This document shows positions 12,100-24,079 of a DNA stretch of 64,000 nucleotides, piece by piece. How positions within the stretch are numbered: the stretch's first letter is position 1; each line of letters opens with the position of its first letter. Below the pieces are notes generated by a model. The model was not told where the DNA came from, did not search any database, and worked only from the letters and a program-made list of their open reading frames with translations. The stretch comes from Sequoia sempervirens (Eukaryota > Streptophyta > Pinopsida > Cupressales > Cupressaceae), in contig VDFB02358134.1 of NCBI GenBank assembly GCA_007258455.2, forward strand, positions 207,350,499 through 207,414,498, given 5' to 3'. Both the position numbers and the translations under genes were made by a program.

Positions 12100-13316
12100 T
12101 ATACCCGCTGACCTACCATCAAACCTAAAATGAACCTTTGTTAAAAAGGAACCTAGATTTGTCATCCTAGATGATACCCTATACCGTAGAAGCATAGAAG
12201 GTACCTTACTACATTTTTTAAATGTTGAGGAGGCATTAACCACTCTAACCAAAGTTCACAACGGTATCTATTGTTCACATTCGAGTGGAATGACCATAGC
12301 CAACAAATTGCTAAGGATGGGGTATTATTGGCCCATAATGGAACGAGAAGCACATGATCATGCCAAAAAGTGTCTACAATGTCAGTAGCATGGGGACCTC
12401 ATCCATGCTTCGGCTCAAGAGCTCCATCCTATAGTCACACCATGGCCCTTCTCGCAGTGGGGACTCAATCTCATTGAGAAAATCACTCCCACCTCATCTA
12501 ACGGCCATAAGTTCATCATAACCATAACTGAATACTTCACAAAGTGGGTGGAAGCCATACCCATGACGTATATCACTGGAAAGCAGATCTCAAAATTCAT
12601 CCTTAACTATCTCATCTATCGTTACGATATCCCACAAGCCATTATGTCAAATAATGGGACACCATTCAAGAACTAGGAGGTTCACAACCTATGTGAGAAA
12701 TTCAAAATCCAACATCGTTTCTCCACCCAGTACTATCCCCAAGGAAATGGCCAAGCATAAGCTACAAACAAAACCATCCTCATAATCCTCAAGAAAATAG
12801 TCAATGATGCAGGTCATGACTGGAATTTGTAGCTCAATCCCACCCTCTGGGCTTATCGAACCAACATTCACACACCCACTGGTGCCACCCCCTTCTCCTT
12901 GGTGTACGGATCAGAAGCGGTACTCCCAATTGAGATCGAGCTCCCATCACTCAGGATATCACTACAAAACCTCATCACAGATGAAGAATACAAAATATCA
13001 AGATTGAATGAGCTAGAACTACTAGATGAGCGACAGACAGATGCCTTAAATCACTTGCAAGTCTATCAAAATATACTTAAAAGGAGCTACAAAAAGAAAA
13101 TCAAAACAGGACATTCTAAGTCAGAGAACTGGTCTTAAAAGAAAATCAGAAGAATGTTCCAAACCTAAACAACAAAGGAAAGTTTGAACCCAATTGGTTA
13201 GGGCCCTTCATCATCACAAGAAGTTACAAGTCAGGGGCATATCAGTTATCAACACTCAAAGGGGAACCTCTGCAGGAGCCCATGAATAGCTCCCATCTCA
13301 AAAAGTTTTATGCCTA
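12100..13316 (+). pseudogene. Tat-A integrase, catalytically dead
   Basis: Integrase inserts the DNA copy into the genome. The N-terminal His-Cys zinc region is legible (VHNGIYCSHSSG, GYYWP, CLQC). The core follows (WGLNLIEK, AIMSNNGTPF, GQA-stop-ATNK, LNPTLWAYRT, TPTGATPFSLVYG) and a C-terminal region to about 13316. The three catalytic positions are all lost: Asp to Asn at 12467-12469, Asp to Asn at 12650-12652, and Glu to a TAA stop at 12758-12760, judged by the family pattern D, D-N-G and G-Q-x-E. Further stops at 12386, 12674 and 12830 fall at expected Gln codons. No function is possible from this copy. Confidence 0.88.
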
Positions 13317-13924
13317 AAATATTTGAAGTTATAGAACCAAAAATCCAAAAAAATAAGAAAATTCCCTAAAACAATGGTTACCTTGGCGGAAACCTGGCAA
13401 ACAGGCGTCTTGGTGGCAACAAGAAAAATAAAAAAAGCAAAAAATCCAAAAAAATCAGAAAATGGATCAAAACAAAATTGTCTTATAGTGAAAACCACTT
13501 TGGTGGCACTTTGGGCAAGTACTTCAATGAAAACCTGGCAAACAGGTACCTTGCGTAAATAAGCACTTTCCATCCATTGGGATCTCTATGGTTTGTTCTA
13601 CATCATCCATCCACCATCCAACACATTCAGGTCTCCATCCATCACTCATCCACTCGCATCCGCATCATAGCTCGGTCCTATTTTCATATCATGATCCCTC
13701 CTAGTACTACTTGGCCCATCCTCAATGTCATTTTGTCCTACCTTTATCAGAGTAGTCTATTGCATTACGCTGGGGGCATGTTCTTATCAGATCAGATTTG
13801 TATATACTCTTAAAGTCCTCAAATCAAAAAATATAGAAACATCAAAACATCAGAAAATCCAAAAACATTCAAAAACATCAAAATCCAAAAAATAGGTCAA
13901 AAAGTCAGTCAAAAAGTCAAAAAT

Positions 13925-14160
13925 AGAGTTATCGGTCGAACTACGTCATCTTTGAGCTTGAACGTAGGCAAGGTTGATCTTTGGTCATCCCCTGAGACAT
14001 TTAGGTCAGTCCTATAGGAGTTCGTCATAATAAACTGACATCTCACCTTGTACATCATCATCTGTAAATTGGTCTAAGTTGTTAGTCGAACTACGTGGTC
14101 TCTGCGTGTATAACGTAGGCAAGGCTAATCTATTGATTAGCTCCTGAGGCCCCTAGGATA
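13925..14160 (+). repeat. Two imperfect copies with CTACGT...ACGTAG hairpin arms
   Basis: Copy 1 begins GTCGAACTACGT near 13936 and copy 2 begins GTCGAACTACGT near 14083. In each, about 15 bases later comes AACGTAGGCAAGG, so CTACGT and ACGTAG can pair as a stem. A CTGAG and CCTATAGG/CCTAGGATAGG tail is also shared. Similar CTACGT/ACGTAGG motifs are familiar from other plant Gypsy elements. Confidence 0.7.
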
Positions 14161-14534
14161 GGTCGTTAGGTTAATCTCTTGGTCAAAATCTCAAAAAATC
14201 CCAAAAACATTGGAAAATTTAAAATCAAAACATTTGTAAAATCTTGAAAACACCAAAAACAACCTCAAAACATTACAAAGTGTCAAAAACATCCAAGTAT
14301 TTGAAAAAAAGTCCATCCATCTCATTTCGCTTGCACCCGCAATAAACACCAATCATAATAAGTTGGTTGTCATCCTCAAACTTTGGTGAAACAGTTAGAA
14401 ACAAGTCTAGCAAATTAAACATGAAAACTCAAAAGCGTGAAGTCTCAAGTCTAAGTCAGTACATAAGCAAGTTGGTCAATTCTTTGTGTCGATAGTCCAT
14501 TATTCAATTAGTCCCATATCAATCATCTGATAAC

Positions 14535-14670
14535 ATCATTTCCTAGGATGAATCTTTCCTACAATGGGCATTATTTATCAGAAAGAACACTTTGGATAAA
14601 TGAAATGACGTGTCTCCATCCACTAACATGTCCTAGGATGTATCCTTCCTACAATGGGCATTATCTTTTG
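14535..14670 (+). repeat. Direct duplication in Tat-A spacer
   Basis: Two copies of a roughly 40-bp block starting TCCTAGGATG and containing CCTACAATGGGCATTAT lie about 90 bp apart. Confidence 0.7.
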
Positions 14671-15524
14671 GCAATAAGTTTCGATTCTTAAAAACACATT
14701 CCTTTTTGGTTAGTGGTATTGAAGAACATCAACTTGTTTGTGTGCTTTTTCTTTGTCTTTTGACTCATCTTATTTGTGCTCATTCCAAGGACGTCTCGAT
14801 GATAACCCAAAATAGAGGATTTAGAGAAATAGGAATGGGGCAATGATCATTATCTTTTGTCTACTATGCTTGTTGGAGGTTCTTGTAAGATAACTTAGGA
14901 AAATACTTGCTTTGTTAGGTATGAATGGAAGAGGTCTAGGGAAACTTGTTGACTATTGCATGGATAGGTTCACCTTCCCATGTTTTGGTTTGAGGCATCT
15001 GAAATTTGTGAAGTGTATCCTAGCAAGGTTTTTGTATGTCAGGTGTGAGCAAGAATGCTTCTATCTAATTATAGTGTCAAAGTCCATCTCACTAGGTACA
15101 ACGCCATCCCGATTTTCTATATCTTGATGCATCGTACCATGTGTGTTATCAAACATAAGAAAATTTGGCCCTTTAAAATTCCCAATTCCTCGGCAAGTCA
15201 TCATCATCATCATCATCATTTGTATTTGTGTCATCTTGCATCTTGTTTAAATGACTTCTTCTTTTCTTACTAACCGCACTAACATGGTACTGTGACAGTT
15301 GACCATTATCACCATCATCATCATTAATGCTACATCCACAAACCAATGGCATATTGCATAAACATATCACATAGGAAACATACACATTGCATATCCATCA
15401 TCATAAATAGGTACATCCATGTCATTGCATTTCACCAATTACATTGTATAAACATTCATTTCACAACCATTTCATATTACCATCTAAGCATCTACAGACA
15501 CATGTCATAACTATTTCTTTTTCG

Positions 15525-16044
15525 CATAACCAATAGATATATAAGCATTTAATTCATTAGACATACATACGTGCATAACATCATGACATCATATCACCAC
15601 TTTTTTGTTCACATCACATTACACATCAGCATATCATTTTGCATTAACATACCATAACGTACCATTGCATCACATACATCATCATTTATTATGTTTAGAG
15701 TAATTACATTTGTTATTCTAACCATCATATAAAATATCATCTCATTTACATTGCATCCACTCTTTGCATCATAATACATTCATGACAACACCCATCGCAT
15801 AGCATTCATTCGCATAAAAATTTCATAACCATTTCACATTACCACCTATTGCATAATCATACATAATAGATACATAAGCACTATAAGATAATCGATTGTA
15901 TACATACTCGTGCACATTACACTCATTTTTCATTGCATATAGGGCATCACATTAAATACATCATATACATTACATTATCATTTAATATGTTTAGGATAAA
16001 AATATTTGTTATTCTAAGCATCTTAACCATTTCATTTACATATC
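15525..16044 (+). repeat. Imperfect tandem duplication in CAT-rich DNA
   Basis: Both halves carry the same ordered landmarks (AATAGATA-ATAAGCA, CATACATAC-CGTGCA, ATCATTTA-TATGTTTAG, TTTGTTATTCTAA) with a period of about 325 bp. The surrounding DNA is rich in CATA and ATCAT words. Confidence 0.6.
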
Positions 16045-16527
16045 AAATAAAACATGACCATTGCATTATATCATTATCCATACCATCTCATAAATACCAT
16101 CACAATCATTTCATTGCATAAATCATCCCAAATCATCATATAGAAACATAAAAATCCATCACATGCAAAACACACATCCATCCATAATCATTTCATATAT
16201 AAGCATGATTCACATCATTTCGTGTATACACCATAAATCACTTCCATATCATCATCATAAATGCATCATTAAAAGTAAATGCATGCATAAACAAATCATA
16301 TAAACATCATTACACAACATATAGAAGTAGAGTCATCCATACATGCATAAACAAATGGTACACATCACATCGCATAATAATCAAAATCATCGGCTCATAT
16401 ATTTATATCATCAACTATCATAATACAAAGAATAAATCGGATCACTATACATGTGACAATCAGTACAAAATGCCTATCAAGCTATCAAAAATGAGCCCAT
16501 AATGCACAAAAAACTGTATCATCTGGA

Positions 16528-18200
16528 TCATGCCTGATCCATGTGAATGTTGCCCTCACCCCTGTCATGATGACCCTTTGGTGGTCTCTGGCTGGCCCGC
16601 TCTAAGTACTCGAGGACCCAATCTGCTCTGGGTACGCTATCATGATAAGCCTGACGGTAGTACTCTATCTCTCAGATGGCATCCCTGCAGGACCACACTG
16701 GAACTATACCCTAGGAGGAGGCTGTCATACTCTCAATCTATTGCCTACAGCCTATCTCTGTTGCACAACCTGATCCCTCTCTGCTCTAAGTTGCTCTCTC
16801 TTAGCCCTTGCCTAGTCTTTCTCTGCTGTTAGCATCTGAACTTGGGCCTGCATCTATGCAATCAGTGCATCCTGACCATCTGCCTAACTTGCTGGCTGTA
16901 CCGGTGGCTGCACGCGACTCTGATCCTCACCTTGGGGTGGTGGGACTGGTGGATCCTACTGCTAGTCCTGCATCTGAACATCCCCTTGGCCTGGTGGGAT
17001 TGGGGGCACAACTGGTGGATCCTGCCGAATCTCAACTCTCTGTACTCTCCCCCATCCTCTCCCTCTACCTCTGACCCTACGTGGATCTGGATCCTCACCT
17101 GGAATGTTTAGCCGAAGAGGGGGTCTGAACAGGTCTCTGTAGGCCTGTGTGGTCCCGGGATCTACTAAGCCTTGGTCATAGGCCCATGGGTGGGATGCCA
17201 AGTTCCGAAAACTGTCAACTACCACCGTTGTGGGAATCCCATGTTCCTATGATACATGTGTCATGCTCCATGCAAACACTGCCACATAATCATCATCCAG
17301 CTGATCCCGTGGCTCTCCAAAATGATGCTACACGTGCCTAGGCAGGTACCTCTTGATCATCGTATGCTCTCGCCCCTGCATGTATTGATCCTGGCAGCAA
17401 TAGAAGAGTTGATCACCATTGTCTGCCCATCCAGGCTGACCGAGGTATGGATGCCATGTAAAGACAAGCATCTCGTCTAGGACCCGCCTCTAGTAGGGAA
17501 TCCCATGCTTACCAGTGTGTGTGAAGGACACACCACCTCTGTATCATGCCACAAGGGCATCCTCTACCCCCATAGGAACTGGAACAACTTCAGGATGTAG
17601 CATAGAAATATGCTCCCATGCCCAGAAGTGAAGAAGTGTCACTGCTACCCCCAACGCTTTGTCGTCCATGTACACATACTCATGTAAGTCCCTATAGAGC
17701 AAGGCAAGAAGTATAGGCCCCCATGCGAATTGAACTAGCCTATCCCAGACCATCCTCTCCCAACAATACCCCCACCTGGGACTGAAATACCACCCTCATC
17801 GATCTGGGGCAACGAGACCTGAAATAATCACCGCCACTGCCCAGTGGTAGGGAGGTGCAATGACCCTGTATCTCTCTAACTCAATCTGCCCCTCGCAGTA
17901 GATAATGTCCCATGTGGCAAGGACTTTGGAGAAGCACTCGCATCCCTCATCCATGTCATGGATTTCCCATTGGCCATGAATGGGAAATTTTAGAATGCGC
18001 CAAATGTTCTCCAAGGTGACGGTTGCCTCGCCAGTGGGGAGATGAAACAATGATGTCTCCCTATGCCACCTCTTGGCTAGCGCTAACAACATCCCTAGAT
18101 GAGTGTGCATGAGTGTTGCTTACACAATATGCCACAATCCTGTAGCTCCTAGTCGATCCTGGTCTCTGTCACTCAGGTCCCATAGAACACTAGCCAAGTC
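16528..18200 (-). pseudogene. Antisense plant mobile domain (PMD) protein gene carried by Tat-A
   Basis: Reading leftward from about 18,200 the frame shows SDRDQDRLGATGLW, then LAKRWHRETSLFHLPTGEAT and VTLENIWRILKFPIHG. This is the opening pattern of the plant mobile domain found in MAIN/MAIL1 and the 'phosphatase 7 long form' proteins and in many plant transposons. Open pieces are 17796-18110 (104 codons) and 17544-17753 (AWGPILLALLYRDL). Further left are a Pro/Arg-Gly-rich linker (about 16,960-17,110), a Glu/Arg/Gln-rich segment that looks coiled-coil (about 16,740-16,850) and a C-terminal piece ending at a TGA at 16528. Several stops and frame changes break it. It lies between pol and the 3' LTR on the opposite strand, a known site for extra antisense ORFs in Tat elements. 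The N-terminal limit is uncertain. Confidence 0.82.
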
Positions 18201-19176
18201 TCACGATCGATGCTCCCAAGAATAGAGCTCCCTCAGCCTGTCCTACATCAAGGAAAGTCATTGTGTTAAAATTTTTGAAAAATTTCTGGTCAAGCGCTCC
18301 AAACTCATCCCCAGTGGTGCAGTTTGTGATAGTGTTGTAGTTTGATCTTTCCCAAACTCCAACATTGGGCCCTAAAAAGAGAAAAATAGAGCTACCATCA
18401 TGCACTTTACCCAAAAGGATGCCGCCACGGCGCACTTTACCCAAATCGGCCTACCGAGCCCACCAACCCTGAGCCCAGCGTCGGAGTTTATAAAATATGA
18501 ATTGCACCACTGCGGCACTAAACAACACCGTTGTGGTGCAAAACGGCCTAGAGTGGCACACTTTAAACATCAAGCGGTGTTATATAGTGCCACTAGAAGT
18601 GAGCTACCCTTTTAAAGCTGTAATTAATGCATTGAATGAAAAAACTAAGCTTGGGTAAGGGTCACATACCAGAGCTCCAATGCCAGGTGGCTGTTGGTAG
18701 GTTCGAACTCAATCACTGATGTGTAGGGGAAGCTGTCATTGCACCATATCGCTGGAGGGTTAGAGCTTGAATCTCAAGGTTTGCTAGCGGAGGAGTGTGA
18801 AAATGACTTGAAAGTGACCCCTTGGGCCCCTTTTTAGCCTAAAATTTAGGGTTTTTAAACTCTAAATGGCTATCCTGCTAGGGTTTTGGACCCCTAAACC
18901 TATTTTTGTCTATCTAAGGCTTATTTGTGATCGTTTTATTATGTTTAGACACGTTTTTAGCCTCCCAGAGCCCATTCAGATCTTGTGGGCACTTTGTCAT
19001 CTTTTTTCATGAGATCACCAAAAAATTGGAATTTTCGTCCGATCTCTCGATGGGGCATTATAATGGCATGTTTTCTCTTGCCATGCAGCAGTGGGGAAAA
19101 TTTTTAAATATCAATTTTTTTTGGCTTTGATTGAGATCGGTTATTCTTTGAACCAACGCAACGAGTGCATTGCTTC
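18201..19176. other. Spacer between antisense gene and PPT of Tat-A
   Basis: No convincing gene; an 84-codon minus-strand frame (18190-18444) has no domain I recognise and could be the upstream part of the PMD transcript. It includes the inverted repeat at 18502-18541 and a G+C-richer patch at 18400-18600. Confidence 0.5.
18502..18541. repeat. 9-bp perfect inverted repeat
   Basis: TTGCACCAC (18502-18510) and GTGGTGCAA (18533-18541) are exact reverse complements around a 22-base loop. It lies upstream of the antisense PMD gene and about 650 bp before the PPT. Confidence 0.75.
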
Positions 19177-19190
19177 AAAGAGGGGCAAAA
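19177..19190 (+). other. Polypurine tract of Tat-A
   Basis: AAAGAGGGGCAAAA directly abuts the TG of the right LTR, the expected site of plus-strand DNA priming. Confidence 0.85.
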
Positions 19191-20472
19191 TGTAGATACA
19201 TAAAATATACTGATTGACATTGTGCATTTGATCCTGACTTACTAACATCACTTCTTCCTAAATCATTATTTAGTCTAACCATTTAATCAAATTCACCTAT
19301 CTAATTAAATTCATCAATATTCATCTCTTAATGAAATAAATCACTTTATTTAATTAAGTCACTTTCTCCTATTAATTAAATCAATCCATCTGATTTAATT
19401 ATCCCTATTTAATTAATAATCAGTTTATTTGATTAAATCCCTAAATTTTACCTATTAAATTAAATAAATTAAAACCTTATTTGATTTAATATAACACCAT
19501 CCTTTTTAATTACATAAATCAAAATCCTTATTTAATTAATCTCTTGTCATATTCCTCTCTTATCTTATTTAAATAAATCCATAAATCTACATCAAATAAG
19601 TCACATCAACAAATCTCCTGTTAAATTAATTAACCCTTGATTAATTTAATCAAATCTCATGTCACATCCTCTAGAAAATGTAAGTTGCACATGAAAATAT
19701 ATTTAATTCATTTATTAAATCCCTATTTTCCTCACAAGGAATCTTTTGGAATATTCTCTCAATTTGAATTCAAAAATTCCAAATTAACATGTGCATCCAA
19801 CAAAGCAATAATTTTATAATATATGTCCTTTGCCTTGATCCAAGTGACATTTATTATATTCCCTTCCCTCTCACAAGTCATTTCAACAAATTTGAATTTC
19901 AAATCCATGCATTGATTGGCACATTTCTCAAATCTTGCACATCCTCCATCCATTCATGGATTGCCAAGTGGCATCATGCCATTGGATGAATGTTAGTCCC
20001 ATATTGCTCAAATTTGGACATTCATCCATCTTGAAATCCTATAAATGAAGAGCTCATCTCCTCATTTCATCATCCACAATCTAAGCAAAGGTACCATGCT
20101 CAAATACCTCTTGAATTTCATCCATCATCATAGAGTCATAGCTAGGTTTTTTGCATATTTTTTGCTTGGAGTCTTCATTCTTCATCAACAAAGTGGGTCA
20201 ATATCTTCAACATTTGAAGCTTGCATCACAGGAATTTGGAAAGGGCCAAGTTTCACATCAAATTGGCACCAATTACCCCATGGGATCAAGAGTTTACTTT
20301 TCTATTAAGGATTCAATCTTCGTTTTGTCATTTGCTTTGTGTTATTCAATTTTTTTTTCCTAGTTTGAAGTTGTAAATGGATTTCATGGGGAATCCTTGT
20401 TTATGCTTGCAAAATCTAACTTGAGGTGTTTATTGTCTTTGTTTTGCAGGTACCTAGGCAAGGATTCACACA
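19191..20472 (+). repeat. 3' LTR of Tat-A
   Basis: 1,282 bp, starting TGTAGATACA and ending GATTCACACA. It aligns end to end with 1216-2480. It differs by scattered substitutions and by an extra segment of roughly 20 bp near 19,345 that looks like a local duplication. Confidence 0.93.
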
Positions 20473-20477
20473 ATTCC
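20473..20477. repeat. Target-site duplication of Tat-A, right copy
   Basis: ATTCC, compared with ATTCT at 1211-1215. Confidence 0.75.
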
Positions 20478-21153
20478 AAATACATTGACTACTCAATATG
20501 GCTCTACATCCTCTTGTTAATTTATCTTTTCCTTTGGACTACTTCCTTTTGATGACCCTTTTCATGCTACCACCTCTCTAGATGCTACTTATTTTATATT
20601 TGTCGTACTACCATACATTCTAGTAATGTTGCATATATTTTGATTAATACAAACCACTCCTCAATACACAACTTTGCACTATTATAAAATTGTACCTCAC
20701 TTCCCAGCAATGGTATCAAATTTTTCTTCTAATCACCCTTCTATATGATATAGTTCCACCCTCCTATCATACACTACTTATTTGTAAAACTACCATGGAC
20801 TTCTTAATGACACACATCCATTGTTTCAATATCACATAACACTTCATCACGACATGCTTTGATTTTGAACTATAACTAGCACTTTATCAAGTATTGAACA
20901 AACATTTCCCATTTGTTATTTCACCTCTCCTATTGCACAAATTAGATCTCTCTGAGAAACTAGACAATACCCTTAATCATGATGTCCTAAACTAGTTATT
21001 GGTTTGTAATGCTCCTCCCAATACTCTTTCAAAATCATCTCTCATACCATAAATTGCTACCACTTTTATTTCTGCAAACTTGTTGTCAAACCCTATATGG
21101 CTTGGCAAGAACTTCAACTTCACCCCAAACAAGAAAAATAATCCAAATGAAAA
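20478..21153. other. Intergenic DNA, no gene seen
   Basis: No open frame or domain recognised. This is the flank into which Tat-A and probably the Copia element inserted. Confidence 0.55.
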
Positions 21154-22670
21154 TGTTGGTTAAAGTTTGATATGAAATATGCGGCCAAATTAAGACCCTT
21201 TTTTTGCAAGTATAAGCAAGTTTGGTTGTGTTGTCATTGATTTCAACATAGTAAAGGATGTTGCAGGTTGTGCATGTATAGTTGAGATATTGATGAGATG
21301 TGGTGAGTACATGTAGCTCACTTTATGGTGTTGAAGGCGAGCTAATATGATGGGTTACCAAGTGCTTTTGAGAAATTAATAAATAGAGAAGTTAGAATTG
21401 AGGGTATGCTTAGAATGTGCTTTGGTGTGTGCTCAAAATTTATTTTGTGTTGATCCTATGCTTGTGTGGATCTGAGCTGTTGTTTTTGGGCTTATGTTGG
21501 TGACATCTCTTGATTTGTAGCTTTTGGTTTGATAGAGAATGAAATTTTTTCTCATCGGTATGTGAACTAATTTCATAGAGCTTTTTGTCTATGGACTGGG
21601 AGTAATTTTTCTACTTCTTAATCCTCCACTAGGTTGTTTCAGGTCTTGTAGATCTACAATTTGTCTTGTAATGGTATTCTATGTGTTCTAGCAAAAATGT
21701 TTGTGGTTTAGTGCTTTGGGAGCTAAATTTCAGTATTGTTGTATGTGTTTGTATAGTCCTAATGGACTGATGAGAAGTATTATGAGGTTCAAGGTAGTTT
21801 CAGTTGATGCAGATAAGTCTAAAGGAATCTTATATGTGTTACAGTGACTGGTGAAGCATGTTGTGTGGTCCCTGTGTCATCTTCTTGATGTGGAAGAATG
21901 TACTTCAAAGTTCATTTTTGTTTTCATTACATTTGGAAAACTTGGTGTTTACACTTCGTACAAAGGATTAAGAATTAATTAAGGAAGCATGTGATTGATC
22001 TGATATGATGTTTTGGGTCTTGGTTTAGTGTTGGTTTGGTTTGATCTCATTCCTTTCCACCATGGGAATGTTGGGTTTCTGACCTAATTTGAATTTATGA
22101 AATGAAGCGTGTATAGAAAACCTTGGAGAAATTTTCTAAGGTTGAAGATTGTATAAATACAAGTCGAGATATACCAAATTAATCAATCAAGCCACATGTT
22201 TGAGAAGCAGAGTTGTGCAAAAGTGAATTGAGGTAGCATTACTTTAATGTGTTAGATTCCTGAAAGTAGAGGGCTAACATTGTCTACAATCCTTCTAATT
22301 AGGTTAGGAATGTGTGTAACTTGTAGTGGTGGATTTTTTCTATAATATTTTCTTACTGTAGGAAGTGAGCCTCCTTCTAGATAGTGAGCCTTTGTATTCA
22401 AGAAGTGATCCCTTGGTAGTGAGCCTCTTGTATTTGGTTGTTCTATTACTTTATACTATGATTCAATCCTCAACGTGGCTTTTCCCTTATTGGGTTTTCC
22501 ACTTAAAATTTGGTGTCTCTTGTGTTGAGTTTTATTTTTGTGATTTGGATTTCATGCTCATACTTAATAATAGAATTAAGTGGTTGTGAAGCTGATAACT
22601 ATTTGAAGTTTTTTGTTTGAATTTGGTGACAATGGATTCACCCCCCTCTTAATTGTCCTTGTGCCTTTCA
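21154..22670 (+). repeat. Probable 5' LTR of the Copia element
   Basis: The right end is well supported: CCCCCCTCTTAATTGTCC, then CCTTTCA, then the PBS, a common plant Copia LTR ending. The left end at TGTTGGTTAAAG is inferred from a TG start and the TTGTCATTGATTTCAAC words nearby. A threefold AGTGAGCCT repeat lies at 22,364-22,430. Without a second LTR the left edge is a guess. Confidence 0.45.
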
Positions 22671-22674
22671 AAAA

Positions 22675-22687
22675 TTGTTATCATAGC
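22675..22687 (+). other. Degenerate PBS of the Copia element
   Basis: TTGTTATCATAGC resembles the plant Copia PBS TGGTATCAGAGC (initiator tRNA-Met) with two G-to-T or G-to-A-type changes. It lies just after the LTR-like CA end. Confidence 0.65.
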
Positions 22688-22730
22688 TTTGGTTCCTTGG
22701 TGAAAAGCTTAACCATTTAAGGTAGATCTA

Positions 22731-24074
22731 ATGGCACAAAAATTGGTGATCCCTATGTTTGATGGAACTAACTAAAGTGACTAGAAAGTGAAGATGTGAG
22801 GTTACATAATCTCTTTTGTTTACAAGACCTAGAAATTTGTTGAGACAAAGCATGTTGATCTGAAAAGTGGCCCTACTACTACAAATGAGGTCTTTGTCTA
22901 TGAGGAGAATGAGAAAGTGAGGTATGTGATTTACAGTGCTTTATCTAAGACTAAGTGAACTAAAATTATTTCTTTGGGAAGTACTTATGAAGTTTGGACG
23001 AATTTGGAAGATATTTATAAAGGAAATGACAAAGTGAAATTGACAAAGAAGCTAATAGCAAAGCGAAGATATAAAAATTTTAAAATGGAAGAAGGTGAAT
23101 ATATTGCAAGCTATTTCTAGAGGGTTGATCTTGCAGCAGATGAAGTTAGGAATCAAGGGTGTGCTCTGACAGATGAGGATATAATAGAGAAGATTCTAAT
23201 GACCTTACCAAAGAGTTAGTCTGATAAGGTCTCAGTTATTGAGGAAGTGTATGACCTGAAGAATTTTACTAAAGAATAGCTATTTGGCACCTTGAACACA
23301 TTTGAGATGTGGAAGTTTGGAAAGAAAGAGGAGAAGATAGAGTTTACCTTTAAAGATATAAAGACTAAAGATGATCTAGAGGATGATAGTTTAGATGAGT
23401 TGGAAGAAAAATTTACAAGGAAATTAAAGAAAGGTACTAGTAAGTACAAAGGTATGTTAGCTTTTAAAAGTTTCATTTGTGTAAATATTGGTCATTATGC
23501 TTCAAGATGTACGAATAGAGTTGTACCTAAGAAGAACAAAGATAATAAAAAAGACAAAAAGGATAAGAAGTACAAGAAGTTGTATTATGTTAGAGAAGAT
23601 GCTCGAATTTTTTATGATGAATTTTATTTTGAGGATAATGATGATAAATGCTTGTTTCTATCTTTAGATAGTAAATATATGTCTGTTAACTCTAGGAGAC
23701 ATGCAAGGGAAAGCAAGAATTATGAAAAGGAAGGTACCCTAGTCACTACATTTTATGCTAGACAAGATGAAGACTATTGGGTGATTGATAGTGGCTGCTC
23801 TAATCACATGACTAGAGATAAAAGTAAGTTCACTAAGCTTGAAAAATATGATGGTGGTTTAGTTATGTTTGGAGATTATTCTGGAGAAAAGATTGTTGAG
23901 AAAGGAACAATAAGTTTTTATGGAAAATACTTCACTGATGATGTCTATTATGTTAAAGGCTTAAGGAGTAATATTTTGAGTGTTGGAAAAATGTGTAGAA
24001 AAGGTTTCAAGATTATGTTTCAGGATAACACTTGTAAAATTAGAAAATGGTTTGAAACTATGATTGCAACATGA
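22731..24074 (+). pseudogene. Copia gag and protease, broken
   Basis: ATG at 22731 opens a gag of the UBN2 type (IPMFDGTN, YEVWTNLE, KNFKMEEGEYIA, EIWKF-like region). Stops at several sites, such as TAA after FDGTN and TAG after ASYF, fall where relatives have Tyr or Gln. From 23292 the frame is open for 260 codons. The CCHC zinc knuckle has lost its first Cys (KSFICVNIGHYASRC), followed by a Lys-rich stretch (KKNKDNKKDKKDKK). The protease motif VIDSGCSNHMT is intact near 23,785. Gag packages RNA; protease matures the polyprotein. This copy cannot make full-length protein. Confidence 0.87.
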
Positions 24075-24079
24075 AGAAC

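Larger units (their letters stand above)
13317..16520 (+). other. Tat-A spacer between integrase and antisense gene
   Basis: 3.2 kb without coding signal. It holds a repeated AAACCTGGCAAACAGG motif at about 13390 and 13530, a GCTGGGGGCATG motif near 13770, a pair of imperfect copies with CTACGT/ACGTAG arms (13925-14160), a duplicated block (14535-14670), a short (CAT)n run at 15201-15220 and a long CAT/CATA-rich stretch with an imperfect duplication of about 325 bp (15525-16044). Confidence 0.7.
1216..20472 (+). mobile_element. Tat-A: 19.3-kb Tat/Ogre-like Ty3/Gypsy LTR retrotransposon, decayed
   Basis: The element is bounded by two long, visibly similar LTRs (1216-2480 and 19191-20472), both starting TGTAGA and ending TTCACACA, with a near-perfect 5-bp duplication outside. 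Internal order is PBS, 2.7-kb leader, gag, protease, G-patch-like segment, RT, RNase H, a second (archaeal-type) RNase H, integrase, a 3.2-kb non-coding spacer, an antisense plant mobile domain gene and a polypurine tract. Dual RNase H and great length are hallmarks of the plant Tat lineage. Every coding segment carries stops or frameshifts, so the copy is non-autonomous. The LTRs look about 95% identical by eye, with a small tandem duplication near 19,345 only in the right LTR. Confidence 0.93.

Noticed and set aside
15201..15220. CAT/ATC-rich repeats as a CRISPR array
   Set aside because: Simple-sequence repeats without uniform repeat-spacer structure; the sequence is plant nuclear DNA.
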